The position numbers and the translations under genes are program-made. A stretch of DNA of 64,000 bases from Neisseriaceae bacterium (GTDB lineage Bacteria; Pseudomonadota; Gammaproteobacteria; Burkholderiales; UBA11063): assembly GCA_947446595.1 (NCBI GenBank), contig CANFGS010000001.1:40632-104631 (forward strand), read 5' to 3'. This document shows, one piece after another, positions 35,997 to 47,013 of the stretch (the stretch's first letter is position 1; each line of letters opens with the position of its first letter). The notes under the pieces were generated by a model, which had not been told where the DNA came from, did not search any database, and was given only the letters and a program-made list of their open reading frames with translations.

Positions 35997-36338
35997 CTAC
36001 TTTGATGTCGTGTTTAATTCTTTCCAAATATTATTTACGGTAGTCCCGGCATTGTTATGTACGGTAGTTGCAGTGTCCAAGTTGTGTTTGGCAATTACTG
36101 CTGACTCTTGTTTGTTCTTAAGTGCCTTTTCTGCATCAGTTAGTCTTTTTTTAGCCATTTGCTCTTCTGATTCTGCTTTAGATAATTCGGTATTTGCTGT
36201 GGTTAAAGTTGCTTTACTTTGATCAAGATTTGCTTTCGCCGTTTGGTAATTTGTTTGAGCACTTAATAAATCTGCTTGATTATAAGCTATAGCTTCAAAA
36301 GTGCATACAGCTAGAGTTAGAAAAATAATTTTACGCAT
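35997..36338 (-). CDS. Small secreted coiled-coil protein, function unknown
   Basis: 113 residues. A signal peptide (MRKIIFLTLAVCTFEAIA, cleavage after AIA) is followed by an almost uninterrupted Ala/Lys/Glu/Thr-rich helix with heptad-like spacing (SAQTNYQTAKANLDQSK, AESEEQMAKKRLTDAEKALK). No transmembrane segment follows the signal, so it is probably periplasmic or attached at the outer membrane surface. It resembles the coiled-coil arms of TolC-type proteins or small envelope chaperones in composition only. It lies downstream of greB in convergent orientation. Confidence 0.65.
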   Translation of the reverse strand: MRKIIFLTLAVCTFEAIAYNQADLLSAQTNYQTAKANLDQSKATLTTANTELSKAESEEQMAKKRLTDAEKALKNKQESAVIAKHNLDTATTVHNNAGTTVNNIWKELNTTSK

Positions 36339-36386
36339 TGTTATACCAATAAAATACTATAGTGGTGTATTATACCAACTTTCAAA

Positions 36387-37850
36387 TTAGTAAATCCAGT
36401 TAAAAATTACCCTAGGTTGTAAAGTGTTGCCGCTCGTAGGATTATCAACATATACTAACCTATTCCAAATATTCATATTAGTATGAGGTATGCGATACAA
36501 AATTGAAGCATCATATTCAGAAATTATAGAATTTTGACCCGCATATACTTGATTAATATAAAATTGTGACATTGATAAATTATACTTAAGATGATTATCC
36601 ATGAAAGATGTACTATTACGAATTGTATATGCAAAACCAGACCCTTGCTCCGCTAATGAAGTTAGAGCTGGGGTAGTGTATAAAGGGTCAGTTTCCATTC
36701 CATAAGAATATGGAGTTACCATACCACCATTTAGGTATGAATTATTACTACCAAATATAGTATTGTATGAAACGCTTGTGGTGTTTTTCCCAATATTTAA
36801 TGCTATTTTACTTCCAAGGCCATTACTTGCAATAAGACCCTGAGGAGCTGTAGATTGTGTTGATTGATTAGTTAAGGCTGTGCCTGATGAAGATTGGCTA
36901 AAACCTTGTAAACCAAAATCAAAACTAAATAAATCATTTAGAGTTAAGTGATAACTATTTTCTAAATAAGCCATTTTTGCATAATCAGTAAAATTATATA
37001 ACCAAAGTTGGCCAGTATAGCTATTTACTGGATTCCAAATGAAGCCCAAACCAGCTGGTCCATTAGTTGGGGTATTACCAACCCCAAAAAGATTTGGGTC
37101 GTTAGTATTATAATAGGTTTGTTGGTTGAAAGTGTTATTTGGATATTGTAAATAAGTCCAAGCATTAAAACCAGTAATTAAAAGACTAGGTAATGCTTGA
37201 ATATTAAATACTGCACCTTGAAAGGTATTGTTTCCCATAGCATAAGTAGCACCAGGGTTTGAACCAAAGCTATTTACCCAAGGTGTTGATAGTAAAATAT
37301 TTCCGGCAGTGATATTAAACTTATTTCTGTATTGATAGTCAATGTAAGCTTGATTCAGTGCAAATACAGACATTGAGCTAGCATCTGTTGGTTCTCCAGT
37401 TTGTTTATAAAAAAGCACTCCAGTACCACCAGCACCAAGAGCAAATCCAGCATAGCGATTGGTTTGTCCCCAGATTTGAAAAATATCTGTGTTATAGACA
37501 GTATATTGACCATTTTGTGGATTTCTATTCATATTTGCGATAACACTCGTTCCTAGGTGGAAAGTACCTGTAGATTCTGCTAGTTCGCTTAATCCCATAT
37601 TTAAAGCAATGGGGTCTTGTAAATAATTATAGGGTGATATATAGGAGTTTTTGAGTTCTTTTATTTCTTCCTCATTAACCAATATGCTTACATCATTCTC
37701 AAAGTAATTATTTTCGCTTGTTGTTGCAATGTTGTCAGCTTGGACACCGCTTTCATTGTCGCTGTACACTGTCCCTGTAGCGTATGCATTAGAGTAAGCT
37801 AATAACAGAAGTGGTAGTACTTTCCTAGTAAGTTTAGAGCGCTCTTTCAT
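36387..37850 (-). CDS. OprD-like outer membrane porin
   Basis: 487 residues with a signal peptide ending YSNAYA. The rest alternates short polar and aromatic strands typical of a beta-barrel, ending with an aromatic residue (NWIY). Motifs such as FNITAGNILLSTPWVNSF and SYGMETDPLYT match the OprD style of substrate-specific porins for amino acids, peptides or organic acids. No cognate transporter is adjacent. The first ~60 residues after the signal are acidic and probably periplasmic. Confidence 0.75.
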   Translation of the reverse strand: MKERSKLTRKVLPLLLLAYSNAYATGTVYSDNESGVQADNIATTSENNYFENDVSILVNEEEIKELKNSYISPYNYLQDPIALNMGLSELAESTGTFHLGTSVIANMNRNPQNGQYTVYNTDIFQIWGQTNRYAGFALGAGGTGVLFYKQTGEPTDASSMSVFALNQAYIDYQYRNKFNITAGNILLSTPWVNSFGSNPGATYAMGNNTFQGAVFNIQALPSLLITGFNAWTYLQYPNNTFNQQTYYNTNDPNLFGVGNTPTNGPAGLGFIWNPVNSYTGQLWLYNFTDYAKMAYLENSYHLTLNDLFSFDFGLQGFSQSSSGTALTNQSTQSTAPQGLIASNGLGSKIALNIGKNTTSVSYNTIFGSNNSYLNGGMVTPYSYGMETDPLYTTPALTSLAEQGSGFAYTIRNSTSFMDNHLKYNLSMSQFYINQVYAGQNSIISEYDASILYRIPHTNMNIWNRLVYVDNPTSGNTLQPRVIFNWIY

Positions 37851-38015
37851 GGGTTTATCCCTTTTTGTTTAATTTGCTGATAAGTAAGTTTGCTGTGCCG
37901 AGTACGTTATGGTAGCATATTTAAAGAGTTGAATTCAAGAAAATCTTATTGGGCGGTAAATGTGGTAAGATTATGTCTTATAAGGTCATATGTCAATATA
38001 AATAAGGTTTTTTCA

Positions 38016-38450
38016 ATGTTAAATTCAACTGTTCACTCGCCTAATAATTGGATAATGGCGTTTGATTTTGGTGAATCAAGAATTGGTAGTGCGGTTGGTA
38101 ATACCTTACTTAAGATTCCGCATCCCTTGCTTACTATAAGCGGACACAATAAATTTGAGAAATTTGCCAAAATTGGGAAATTAATAGATGAATGGCGGCC
38201 TATATTATTAATAGTTGGTATGCCCAGTAATAAAGAGAATAAAGAACTATTTATCCAAAGTATAATAAGGTTTAGTAATCGCTTGAAAAATAATTTTAAA
38301 CTACCGCTTAATTTTGTGAATGAAGATTATACGTCCCAAGAGGCTGGTAATCTACTAAAAGAGCAAAATATTTATGGTAAGGCACAAAAAGATAAACTAG
38401 ATTCTCTTGCAGCATGTGGAATCTTACAAACGTATTTTAGTAGTATATAG
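38016..38450 (+). CDS. ruvX: Pre-16S rRNA nuclease / Holliday junction resolvase-like RuvX (YqgF)
   Basis: 144 residues. RNase H-like fold motifs are IMAFDFGESRIGSAVGN (catalytic Asp), IVGMPSNKE, VNEDYTS (Glu) and KDKLDSLAA (Asp). The start at 38016 is chosen because AAGG lies 8 bases upstream; a 42-residue upstream extension in frame has no family match. The stop directly abuts mnmG. In E. coli the family is essential for 16S rRNA 5' processing. Confidence 0.9.
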   Translation: MLNSTVHSPNNWIMAFDFGESRIGSAVGNTLLKIPHPLLTISGHNKFEKFAKIGKLIDEWRPILLIVGMPSNKENKELFIQSIIRFSNRLKNNFKLPLNFVNEDYTSQEAGNLLKEQNIYGKAQKDKLDSLAACGILQTYFSSI

Positions 38451-40340
38451 ATGATATTTAATAAAGAATTTGATGTTATTGTAGTTGGTGGTGGACATGC
38501 TGGTACTGAAGCTTGTCTTGCTTCAAGTCGTATGGGTTTAAATACCTTACTTATCACTCATAGTATAGAGACTCTAGGGCAAATGTCATGTAATCCATCG
38601 ATTGGTGGTATAGGCAAAGGACATTTGGTAAAAGAGGTTGACGCACTAGGTGGTGTGATGGCGTTAGCAGCCGATAATGCAGGGATTCAATTTAGAACAC
38701 TAAATAGTAGTAAAGGTCCAGCAGTTAGGGCTACTCGTGTTCAAGCTGATAGGTTGTTATACAAAGCATTTGTAAGAAATGTATTAGAAAATCAATCAAA
38801 TCTCACTGTATTTCAAATGGCAGTTGATGATTTGGTGGTTAAAGATGATAAGGTAACTGGAGTAGTTACTCAAAGTGGTATTATTTTTAATGCGCGAGCC
38901 ATTATTCTTACAAGCGGAACATTCTTAGGTGGCAAGATTCATATTGGATTAGATAATTATATTGGTGGTAGAGCTGGAGACCCTGCAGCAGTAAGTTTGG
39001 CATCAAAGTTACGCGAATATCAGTTGCCAGTTGATCGTTTAAAGACAGGGACACCACCACGAATAGATGGTAGAACTATTGATTTTAGCGTTATGGAAGA
39101 GCAAGCTGGTGACAATCCACTACCAGTCTTCTCCTATTTAGGTAATAGAGAAATGCATCCACGACAACTACCATGTTATATTACTCATACAAATGCGCAA
39201 ACTCATGATATTATTAGATCAGGCTTAGAGCGTTCTCCATTATTTACAGGTGTTATTGAAGGTGTTGGACCTAGATATTGTCCGTCAATTGAAGACAAAA
39301 TCCATCGTTTTAAAGATAAAGAAGCGCATCAGATTTTTTTAGAGCCAGAAGGGCTTACTACTCATGAATATTATCCTAATGGTATTTCAACTTCATTGCC
39401 GTTTGATATTCAACTAAACTTAGTTCATTCAATGAAGGGGCTTGAGAATGCTCATATACTAAGACCTGGATATGCTATCGAGTATGATTATTTTAATCCA
39501 ACCTACTTAAAATCAAATTTAGAGTCCAAATTAATTAGTGGATTATTCTTTGCAGGGCAAGTTAATGGTACTACTGGTTATGAAGAAGCTGCAGCTCAAG
39601 GTGTTTTGGCTGGTATTAACGCGGGACTTTTTGTACAGGGCCGTGAGTCGTGGTGTCCAAAAAGAAGTGAAGCTTATCTTGGGGTCTTGGTTGATGATTT
39701 AATAACTAAAGGTGTAACTGAACCATATAGGATGTTTACTTCAAGAGCTGAATACCGCTTACAACTACGGGAAGATAATGCAGATCTTAGATTAACTGAA
39801 ATTGGTCGGAAGCTTGGAGTGGTTGGGGATGTGCAGTGGGAGATATACTGTCGTAAAAAAGATACTATATTTAGTGAGATTGAACGCTTAAAATCAGTAT
39901 TTATTCACCCAGGTAGTATTGATGCTAAGCCCGCTGAGGATTTACTAGGTAAGCCACTTGAACGTGAATATTCACTTCATGATATTTTGAAACGCCCAGA
40001 AATAAGCTACACTGATTTATCCGCTTTTAGCCATTTTGGTGAAATAGTTACTAATGATGAACGAGTTGGTGAGCAAATAGCAATCCAGATAAAATATGAT
40101 GGTTATATAAAACGTCAACAGCTGGAAGTTGGCAAGCATGCTTATTTGGACGATATAAAAATTATTCCTAATGTTGATTATGCTAAAATAAGTGGATTGT
40201 CAAAAGAAGTGGTGCAAAAATTAAATACATTTAAACCAGAAACGTTAGGTCAGGCATCTAGAATATCTGGGATAACTCCTGCAGCGGTATCGCTACTTTT
40301 GGTGTTTCATAAAAAAGGTTTTCCGTTACTAGATAGATAG
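38451..40340 (+). CDS. mnmG: tRNA uridine 5-carboxymethylaminomethyl synthase MnmG (GidA)
   Basis: 629 residues. The FAD-binding start is [21 protein letters not shown]. Family signatures include [39 protein letters not shown] and [15 protein letters not shown]. With MnmE it modifies U34 of tRNAs that read NNA/NNG codons. The length is normal. It starts right after the ruvX stop with no gap. Confidence 0.97.
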   Translation: MIFNKEFDVIVVGGGHAGTEACLASSRMGLNTLLITHSIETLGQMSCNPSIGGIGKGHLVKEVDALGGVMALAADNAGIQFRTLNSSKGPAVRATRVQADRLLYKAFVRNVLENQSNLTVFQMAVDDLVVKDDKVTGVVTQSGIIFNARAIILTSGTFLGGKIHIGLDNYIGGRAGDPAAVSLASKLREYQLPVDRLKTGTPPRIDGRTIDFSVMEEQAGDNPLPVFSYLGNREMHPRQLPCYITHTNAQTHDIIRSGLERSPLFTGVIEGVGPRYCPSIEDKIHRFKDKEAHQIFLEPEGLTTHEYYPNGISTSLPFDIQLNLVHSMKGLENAHILRPGYAIEYDYFNPTYLKSNLESKLISGLFFAGQVNGTTGYEEAAAQGVLAGINAGLFVQGRESWCPKRSEAYLGVLVDDLITKGVTEPYRMFTSRAEYRLQLREDNADLRLTEIGRKLGVVGDVQWEIYCRKKDTIFSEIERLKSVFIHPGSIDAKPAEDLLGKPLEREYSLHDILKRPEISYTDLSAFSHFGEIVTNDERVGEQIAIQIKYDGYIKRQQLEVGKHAYLDDIKIIPNVDYAKISGLSKEVVQKLNTFKPETLGQASRISGITPAAVSLLLVFHKKGFPLLDR

Positions 40341-40377
40341 GATTATTTTGTATTCTGATTTACAAAAAAGGGGTGGA

Positions 40378-40779
40378 ATGAAAAGTATTATCAAAAAAGT
40401 ACATAGGCGGCATGCAATTCAACTCTTAACTTATGGTTTTGTTGGTGGCGGTGCTTTTCTTGTACAGACTATTGTGTATTTTATAGCACTTAAAATAGAT
40501 ATATTCCCCTCAGTTTCTATGATATTAGGCAATTTCGCGGGGATGATATTTGCTTATTTTGGGCATATTACTTTTACATTTAAAAGAACGCATAAATTTT
40601 CGCATAAAGAGTTTGTGAAATATGTACTAACAGCAATTATAGGTTTAATTATTAACGTTCTTGCAGTACGGATTATGACTAAAGAGTTTTATCTTGATCC
40701 CAAATATGCGGTTTTACCAACGCTAATAACTCCAGCAATTACGTTTTTTATTAGTAAATTCTGGGCATTTAAGGCTTAA
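40378..40779 (+). CDS. GtrA-like membrane protein
   Basis: About 133 residues with four hydrophobic helices and the opening QLLTYGFVGGGAFLVQTIVYF typical of GtrA/DPMS flippase-like proteins, ending FFISKFWAFKA. Such proteins are proposed to move polyprenyl-linked sugars across the inner membrane. The ATG at 40378, with a GGGGTGG ribosome site, is preferred over the TTG at 40348. The GT87-like protein encoded at 31.8-32.9 kb could in principle use such a lipid-linked sugar, but the genes are not linked. Confidence 0.8.
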   Translation: MKSIIKKVHRRHAIQLLTYGFVGGGAFLVQTIVYFIALKIDIFPSVSMILGNFAGMIFAYFGHITFTFKRTHKFSHKEFVKYVLTAIIGLIINVLAVRIMTKEFYLDPKYAVLPTLITPAITFFISKFWAFKA

Positions 40780-40781
40780 TT

Positions 40782-41243
40782 ATGAAGTATTGGTTAATGA
40801 AATCTGAGCCATCAGATGTTAGTATTGATTATTTGTCAGGGTTACCTAAGCAAATCATAGAGTGGTATGGAGTTAGGAATTATCAAGCTCGTAATTTTAT
40901 GCGGGATTTGATGAAGGATGGTGATTTGGCTATTTTTTGGCATTCATCATGTAAAGAACCGGGTATTTATGGAATTGTTAAAGTTGAAGGTGCTGTTCAT
41001 CCTGATAGTTATCAGTTTGACCCAGGAAGCAAATATTATGATGCCACATCTACTACAAATAATCCACGCTGGTGGTGCGTTGATGTCAAACTAGTGAAGA
41101 AGACCAAATATATTTCAATAACTGAGCTTCGTAAATATCAAGAGCTGTCAGAAATGCAGGTGCTAAAAAAAGGTAATCGCTTATCAATTACTCCAGTTAC
41201 TAAAGCTGAGTGGGAATTTATTTCTAATTTGTTACAAAATTAG
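40782..41243 (+). CDS. EVE-domain protein
   Basis: 153 residues, a single EVE domain: MKYWLMKSEPSDVSID, EWYGVRNYQARNFMRDLMKDGDLAIFWHSS, then YYDATSTTNNPRWWCVDV. EVE domains share the PUA-like fold and are suspected to bind modified bases in DNA or RNA; the cellular role is unknown. It starts 2 bases after the GtrA-like gene and is the last gene of the ruvX-mnmG run. Confidence 0.88.
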   Translation: MKYWLMKSEPSDVSIDYLSGLPKQIIEWYGVRNYQARNFMRDLMKDGDLAIFWHSSCKEPGIYGIVKVEGAVHPDSYQFDPGSKYYDATSTTNNPRWWCVDVKLVKKTKYISITELRKYQELSEMQVLKKGNRLSITPVTKAEWEFISNLLQN

Positions 41244-41285
41244 TGTATAATAACGATAAATTGTATGATTTATTGAGGGGCTAAT

Positions 41286-41504
41286 ATGTTAAAGCGTTTA
41301 CTTACTTTAATTCTTCTTGGTTTTGGAATAGTTGCAACTGTTAGTGCCGAAAATAATCCTGGTTATGTTTATACAACTTATGGTGAACTTGTAAAAGATA
41401 GCTATGGTCAGTGTGTTCATACTGCGTTCTATGACAGTAATAATGGTTTAGATGAGTGTGGTGAGGGCTCCTCTTCTAAAAATACCAGTGATAATACCAA
41501 GTAA
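41286..41504 (+). CDS. Small secreted protein with OmpA-N-terminus-like motif
   Basis: 72 residues. A signal peptide (MLKRLLTLILLGFGIVATVSA) is followed by YVYTTYGELVKDSYGQCVHTAFYDSNNGLDECGE. The pattern of a short Y/V stretch, G-x-C and a final E-C resembles the linker just after the signal peptide of betaproteobacterial OmpA/RmpM proteins, which normally continue into a peptidoglycan-binding domain. That domain is absent here. A terminator follows at 41533, so it is its own short transcript. It may be a free-standing periplasmic peptide with a disulfide; the function is unknown. Confidence 0.7.
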   Translation: MLKRLLTLILLGFGIVATVSAENNPGYVYTTYGELVKDSYGQCVHTAFYDSNNGLDECGEGSSSKNTSDNTK

Positions 41505-41532
41505 TCTATTGTATAACAGTTTTATTATGATT

Positions 41533-41556
41533 CCCCGCTGCTTGTGGGGCTTTTTT
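41533..41556 (+). terminator. Rho-independent terminator
   Basis: CCCCGC and GTGGGG (41533-41538, 41544-41549) pair with one G-U, loop TGCTT, followed by CTTTTTT. It separates the small secreted protein gene from ribF. Confidence 0.85.
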
Positions 41557-41576
41557 ATTAGCTTAAGAGCGGGTAT

Positions 41577-42521
41577 ATGTTTAGAATTATAATCAATAAA
41601 GCTGAAGTTGGGGCGAAATCAGTTGTTACTATAGGTAATTTTGATGGCTTACATCTGGGGCATATTCAATTATTCAAAGAGCTAAATCAAGTTGCAACAG
41701 AACATAAATACCGTAGAATAGCTATAACTTTTGAGCCATTACCTTTAGAATATTTTTTGGATTCTAAAAAAGAGCAACGCTTACATCGTCTGAGTTTATT
41801 AAGAGATAAATTTTATATACTTAAACAACATGATTTGATAGATGAACTGGTGGTGTTACATTTTAATGATTCAGTTGCTAAACTAAGCCCACAAGAATTT
41901 ATTCAAGATATACTCAAAGATAGATTAAATGTAGAATATGCGGTGGTTGGGCATGATTTTAAATTTGGTCATGGTGGTAGAGGGACTATTAAAGATTTTA
42001 GTATAAATAATATCCAAAGCACAATAATTAAGCCATTTATGCTAAATAATCAAAGAGTATCCAGTTCAATAATTAGAAAAATTGCTGCTCGTAATGAACT
42101 AGATAAAGTAGCGCTTTACTTGGGGCGTAATCTTCAATATACGGCACGAGTGGTACATGGTAACAAAATGGGACGTAAATTTGGTGTGCCAACAATAAAC
42201 TTGAGCTTGGGGCGTAACCGTCCTGTTGTTCATGGTATTTATGTTGCTAATGTATATATCGGTGGTATTTGTTATAGTGCTGTAGCTAGTGTAGGCAAGA
42301 ATCCAACTACTAATTCTCTTGATGTATATAAGCTCGAAGCTCATTTGCTAGATGTCGATTTGGACTTATATGGTAAAATTGCAACTGTGGAGATATTGAA
42401 GTTTATTCGTGAAGAACGCAAATATGATGATTTGGATACTTTATTTAAACAAATTCATCAAGATATAACTGATACCAGAAATTATTTTATGGAAAATAAA
42501 TGGACTACAAAAATACAATAA
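41577..42521 (+). CDS. ribF: Bifunctional riboflavin kinase / FAD synthetase
   Basis: 314 residues. The FAD synthetase domain has [15 protein letters not shown] and [12 protein letters not shown]. The C-terminal flavokinase domain has [27 protein letters not shown] and a final [15 protein letters not shown]. It makes FMN and FAD from riboflavin. It overlaps ileS by 22 bases and heads the conserved run ribF-ileS-lspA-ispH. Confidence 0.95.
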   Translation: MFRIIINKAEVGAKSVVTIGNFDGLHLGHIQLFKELNQVATEHKYRRIAITFEPLPLEYFLDSKKEQRLHRLSLLRDKFYILKQHDLIDELVVLHFNDSVAKLSPQEFIQDILKDRLNVEYAVVGHDFKFGHGGRGTIKDFSINNIQSTIIKPFMLNNQRVSSSIIRKIAARNELDKVALYLGRNLQYTARVVHGNKMGRKFGVPTINLSLGRNRPVVHGIYVANVYIGGICYSAVASVGKNPTTNSLDVYKLEAHLLDVDLDLYGKIATVEILKFIREERKYDDLDTLFKQIHQDITDTRNYFMENKWTTKIQ

Positions 42522-45346
42522 ATCTACTTGAAACCCCGTTTCCTATGCGTGGTGATATGGCCAAACGTGAACCAGGGATGTTACAAAAATGGGATGGGCG
42601 TTATGAGAAGCTCAGACAAATTTGTGCTGGAAGACCAAAGTTTATATTGCATGATGGACCTCCATATGCAAATGGGCAATTACATATTGGACATGCTTCA
42701 AACAAAGTATTAAAGGATATTATTCTTCGTTCCAAAACATTATCTGGATTTGATGCACCATTTGTCCCTGGGTGGGATTGTCATGGTTTACCAATTGAAT
42801 TAAATATTGAAAAACAATTTGGAAAAAACTTGGCTCCCGTTGAGTTTAGAAATAAATGTCGTGAGTATGCCAATACTCAAATAGAGCAACAAAAAGCTGA
42901 TTTTATACGTTTGGGTATTTTGGGTGATTGGAATAATCCCTACCGCACTATGGATTTTGAGACTGAAGCTAATATAGTTAGAGCTATGGGTGAAATCTAT
43001 AAAAATGGCTATGTATTTCGTGGTGCTAAGCCGGTACATTGGTGTATTGAATGCGGTTCTGCACTAGCTGAAGCTGAGGTTGAATATCAGGATAAAAACT
43101 CTCCCGCAATTTATGTCAAATTTGCGCTTGAAGCTTCGCAAAGTAATGTGGATAAGATTACTGCTCATATAAAAAACAACCAAAGTGATATATTAGGGCA
43201 TTTATTTGCAGTTGATAGTGTTACTAATAAGTTAACTCTTAATCCAAAATATGCCAATACTTCAGCCATCATTTGGACTACAACCCCTTGGACGTTACCT
43301 GCGAATCAGGCTATTTGTTTGGGTAGTGAAATTGAATATGCATTGGTAAAACTTGAAGAAGAATTTTTTATTCTTGCTAAAGACTTGGTTGAAAGTGTTA
43401 TGGCGGCAAGTCAGTCAGAAAATTATCAGATAGTAGCAACAGGTGCAGGTAGTACACTTGAAGGCTTATTGTTCAAACACCCTTTTTATGCAAGAAATGT
43501 ACCGTCTATCTTGGGGGAGCATGTAACTACTGATGCTGGTACTGGATTGGTACATACTGCTCCAGCTCACGGGGTAGAGGATTATCATGTAGGAATATCA
43601 TATAATCTAGATTTACATAATCCCGTAGCGGATGATGGGAAATTTATTAGTACAACAGAGTTTTTTGCTGGTTTTACTGTTTGGCAGGCAAACCCTATGG
43701 TTATAGACATATTAAAAGAAAAAAACCGTCTTTATGCTTCAAGCAAACTACATCATAGCTATCCACATTGTTGGCGTCATAAAACACCGTTAATTTTTCG
43801 TACCACGCCACAGTGGTTTGTTAGTATGGATAAAGCTGGTAATAGTGGCAATACTTTACGTCAAGTAGCACTTGATGCTGTTAGCTCAACTAAGTTTTTC
43901 CCTGAATGGGGGCGTTCTCGCTTAGAGACTATGGTTAAAAATCGTCCTGATTGGTGTGTGTCACGTCAACGCAATTGGGGTGTGCCAATGACATTTTTTG
44001 TGCATAAAGAAACTAATGAATTACATCCTGATAGTTATAGTATTTTGCAAGAAGCTGCTAATTTAATAGCTAAAGGCGGGGTTGATGCTTGGTTTAATCC
44101 TGAAGTTACGCCACAATCACTAGGTATTAAAGATGCTGATAATTATAAAAAGCTACCTGATACGCTAGATGTTTGGTTTGATTCGGGAACTACACACTTT
44201 AGTATATTACGTAATAAATCTGAACTAGCATGGCCAGCTGATTTATACCTTGAAGGTTCGGATCAGCACCGTGGATGGTTCCAATCATCATTATTGACTG
44301 GATGTGCTATTGATGGTAGAGCACCTTACAAACAGCTTCTTACTCATGGGTTTTTGGTTGATGGGCATGGGTATAAAATGTCTAAATCTAAGGGTAATAT
44401 TATATCGATTCCGGACGGAGTGAAAAAATATGGTGCTGATATTCTACGCTTGTGGGTAGCAAGTCTTGACTATTCGGGGGATATCGCATTTTCTGATGAG
44501 ATAATGAAAAATATTACGGAGTCTTATCGTCGGATTCGTAACACATTACGGTTTTTATTAGCGAACTTGGTTGATTTTGATATTAATACAAATTCGGTAG
44601 CAATTGATAAATTAGTTGAAGTGGATAAATATGCGCTTATTAAGTTAAAGCAATTACAAACTCGAATTGTTGATGAATTATATCCTAATTATCAATTTCA
44701 CTATATAGTACAAGAGTTGGTGTCGTTCTGCTCTGAAGATTTGGGTGGCTTTTATCTTGATATTCTAAAAGATAGGTTATATACCGCCAAAGCTGATACT
44801 CATGCTAGACGTTCAGCTCAAACTGTTTTATATCATCTAGCAAAAAGTTTGGCTTTGATATTGTCGCCTATTTTGTGCTTTACAGCCGATGAAGTATGGG
44901 AAGAGTTGGTTCATGATGCTAGTGATAGTACTTTATATCATAGCTTTCATGTAGTACCAAATGTTGATGATGCATCTTTGATTGCCAAACGCTTTGATAA
45001 GATAAGCGAATTTAGAGTTATGGTACTTAAAGAATTAGAAAACCATCGTGCAATCGGTAATATTGGTTCATCACTTCAAGCGCATCTAATTATAAATGCA
45101 GATAATGAATTATATTCATTATTATCAAGTCTTGGTAGTGATTTGAAGTTTGTGTACATGGTATCAAAAATAACCTTAAATAATACTGATACAACTTCGG
45201 TTGAGGTTATACCATCAACTGATGTAAAATGTGAACGGTGTTGGCATTATGATGTAAGTGTTGGTACAAATATAGAACATAGTACAATATGTAATCGTTG
45301 TGTTGAAAACATTGTTGGTAATGGTGAAGTTAGAAAATTCGCCTAA
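42500..45346 (+). CDS. ileS: Isoleucyl-tRNA synthetase
   Basis: 948 residues, bacterial type 1. The N-terminus [25 protein letters not shown] matches E. coli IleS closely and fixes the start within ribF. HIGH appears as LHIGH in [11 protein letters not shown], the KMSKS loop as YKMSKSKGN, and the C-terminal zinc site as CERCWHYD and CNRCV. The editing domain ([16 protein letters not shown]) is intact. Confidence 0.97.
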   Translation: MDYKNTINLLETPFPMRGDMAKREPGMLQKWDGRYEKLRQICAGRPKFILHDGPPYANGQLHIGHASNKVLKDIILRSKTLSGFDAPFVPGWDCHGLPIELNIEKQFGKNLAPVEFRNKCREYANTQIEQQKADFIRLGILGDWNNPYRTMDFETEANIVRAMGEIYKNGYVFRGAKPVHWCIECGSALAEAEVEYQDKNSPAIYVKFALEASQSNVDKITAHIKNNQSDILGHLFAVDSVTNKLTLNPKYANTSAIIWTTTPWTLPANQAICLGSEIEYALVKLEEEFFILAKDLVESVMAASQSENYQIVATGAGSTLEGLLFKHPFYARNVPSILGEHVTTDAGTGLVHTAPAHGVEDYHVGISYNLDLHNPVADDGKFISTTEFFAGFTVWQANPMVIDILKEKNRLYASSKLHHSYPHCWRHKTPLIFRTTPQWFVSMDKAGNSGNTLRQVALDAVSSTKFFPEWGRSRLETMVKNRPDWCVSRQRNWGVPMTFFVHKETNELHPDSYSILQEAANLIAKGGVDAWFNPEVTPQSLGIKDADNYKKLPDTLDVWFDSGTTHFSILRNKSELAWPADLYLEGSDQHRGWFQSSLLTGCAIDGRAPYKQLLTHGFLVDGHGYKMSKSKGNIISIPDGVKKYGADILRLWVASLDYSGDIAFSDEIMKNITESYRRIRNTLRFLLANLVDFDINTNSVAIDKLVEVDKYALIKLKQLQTRIVDELYPNYQFHYIVQELVSFCSEDLGGFYLDILKDRLYTAKADTHARRSAQTVLYHLAKSLALILSPILCFTADEVWEELVHDASDSTLYHSFHVVPNVDDASLIAKRFDKISEFRVMVLKELENHRAIGNIGSSLQAHLIINADNELYSLLSSLGSDLKFVYMVSKITLNNTDTTSVEVIPSTDVKCERCWHYDVSVGTNIEHSTICNRCVENIVGNGEVRKFA

Positions 45347-45366
45347 ATTTATTTGAATGGATTTAT

Positions 45367-45867
45367 ATGAAAAAAAATATACCTGGGGTATCATTAAAAG
45401 CTAGATTTGGGTTATTACTAATTTCCCTTATAATAATCTTTATCGACCAAATTACAAAATTAGTTGCAAGAAACAATTTAGAGGTTTTTGCTCAAAAATA
45501 TGTGATGCCATTATGGAATTGGACCTTGGCGTATAATACAGGTGCGGCATTTAGTTTATTTGCCGATCAAGGCGGGTGGCAGAGGCTTTTCTTTGGAGTA
45601 GTTGCAACGGTTGTCGCGGTTGCCATGGTGTTTTTTATTTTAAATCGTAAGTATTCTGTTACTACAGGTGTGTCAATTAGTTTTATTTTAGGCGGTGCGG
45701 TAGGTAATCTAGTTGATCGCGTAATTTTTGGTCATGTAACTGATTTTATTGATTGGCATTATGGGATGCATCATTGGCCAGCATTTAATGTTGCTGATAG
45801 TTTTATTACTACTGGGGTTACAATATTGATAATTGAAAGTATGTTTTTTGGTCAAAAAAATAAATAA
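45367..45867 (+). CDS. lspA: Lipoprotein signal peptidase II
   Basis: A 166-residue, four-helix inner-membrane aspartyl protease. Conserved blocks are IDQITKLVARNNL, NTGAAFSLFADQGGWQR, GNLVDRVIFGHVTDFID and FNVADSFIT, with the catalytic Asp pair in the last two. It processes the lipoproteins seen elsewhere in this window. Confidence 0.95.
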   Translation: MKKNIPGVSLKARFGLLLISLIIIFIDQITKLVARNNLEVFAQKYVMPLWNWTLAYNTGAAFSLFADQGGWQRLFFGVVATVVAVAMVFFILNRKYSVTTGVSISFILGGAVGNLVDRVIFGHVTDFIDWHYGMHHWPAFNVADSFITTGVTILIIESMFFGQKNK

Positions 45868-45869
45868 AT

Positions 45870-46808
45870 ATGGAGAATAAAAAAATTATTTTAGCAACTC
45901 CGCGTGGTTTTTGTGCTGGGGTTGATCGAGCAATAGCTATAGTTGATAAAGCTTTATTGAAATATGGTGCTCCTATTTATGTTCGTCATGAGGTTGTTCA
46001 CAACAAATACGTAGTTGATGATCTTAAAAATCGTGGTGCTATATTTATTGAAGAGATAAAAGATGTTCCAGAAAGTAGTATCTTAATATATTCTGCACAT
46101 GGGGTTCCATTATCAGTTAGAAAGGCAGCTGAAGCAAAAAATCTCAATATGATTTTTGATGCAACGTGTCCTTTGGTAAGTAAAGTACATGTAGAAATAA
46201 AAAATCTTCATCGTCAGGGATATACTATCGTTATGATAGGTCATCGTGGACATCCTGAAGTAGAGGGTACCATGGGGCAAATTAATAGCGGAATATATCT
46301 GATCGAGACTGAGGCTGATATTGCCATACTTGATATTCCAAAAGATATAGAAAAAATTGCGGTAGTGACTCAAACTACATTATCAGTCGATGAGACTAAA
46401 TTGATTATTTCACGATTAAAAGAAGTTTTTCCAAATTTACGTTTACCGAAGAATGAAGATATTTGTTATGCTACACAAAATCGTCAAGATGCTGTTAAAA
46501 AGATGGCCGAAGTTTGTGATATTTTAATAGTGATTGGAAGCAAAAATAGTTCAAATTCAAACCGTCTTAAGGAATTAGCTGAAAATCTGGGAGTTAAATC
46601 GTATTTGATTGACTTTGCAATTGAGATTAAGAAGGATTGGTTAGAAGGTGTTACATCAGTTGGTGTTACTGCTGGAGCGTCAGCTCCTGAAGTACTTGTT
46701 GAAGGTGTGATATCCAAACTTAAACAATATGACTTTAATACTATAGAAAATTTAACTTCGGTAGAGGAGCATATGATATTTGCCCTCCCCAGCGAACTAA
46801 GATCTTAA
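45870..46808 (+). CDS. ispH: 4-hydroxy-3-methylbut-2-enyl diphosphate reductase
   Basis: 312 residues, the last step of the MEP isoprenoid pathway. The three cluster cysteines are in PRGFCAGVDRAI, DATCPLVSKVH and DICYATQNRQDAV. YSAHGVPLSV and IGSKNSSNSNRL bind substrate. It starts 2 bases after lspA and ends the run. Confidence 0.96.
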   Translation: MENKKIILATPRGFCAGVDRAIAIVDKALLKYGAPIYVRHEVVHNKYVVDDLKNRGAIFIEEIKDVPESSILIYSAHGVPLSVRKAAEAKNLNMIFDATCPLVSKVHVEIKNLHRQGYTIVMIGHRGHPEVEGTMGQINSGIYLIETEADIAILDIPKDIEKIAVVTQTTLSVDETKLIISRLKEVFPNLRLPKNEDICYATQNRQDAVKKMAEVCDILIVIGSKNSSNSNRLKELAENLGVKSYLIDFAIEIKKDWLEGVTSVGVTAGASAPEVLVEGVISKLKQYDFNTIENLTSVEEHMIFALPSELRS

Positions 46809-46825
46809 TAATAACAAATAAGTGC

Positions 46826-46856
46826 ATGGATTCGAGCCTACGCTGGTATTACGACG
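46826..46856 (-). repeat. Degenerate palindromic repeat, type A, inverted
   Basis: TGGATTCGAGCC-TACGCTGG-TATTACGAC follows the reverse complement of the type A repeat with several changes, so it is an old copy. Confidence 0.5.
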
Positions 46857-46916
46857 GATGTTGGTACGGGTTTAGCTAGTTCTGTATCATAATGGTATGC
46901 TGTTTCATCTAGGTTA

Positions 46917-46972
46917 GTCATCCCAAACATAAACAAGATGCTGCTTGTAGCGAGTTTGGGATCCATGCCCTG
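46917..46972 (+). repeat. Palindromic repeat, type B, second copy
   Basis: Arms ATCCCAAAC (46920-46928) and GTTTGGGAT (46954-46962), preceded by GTC and followed by CCATGCCCTG. The ends are shared with type A; the middle matches the copy at 27913-27964. Confidence 0.8.
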
Positions 46973-47013
46973 AAAGTGCGCTTGCACTAGAATTTATATA
47001 GAGAAAGAAAGAT

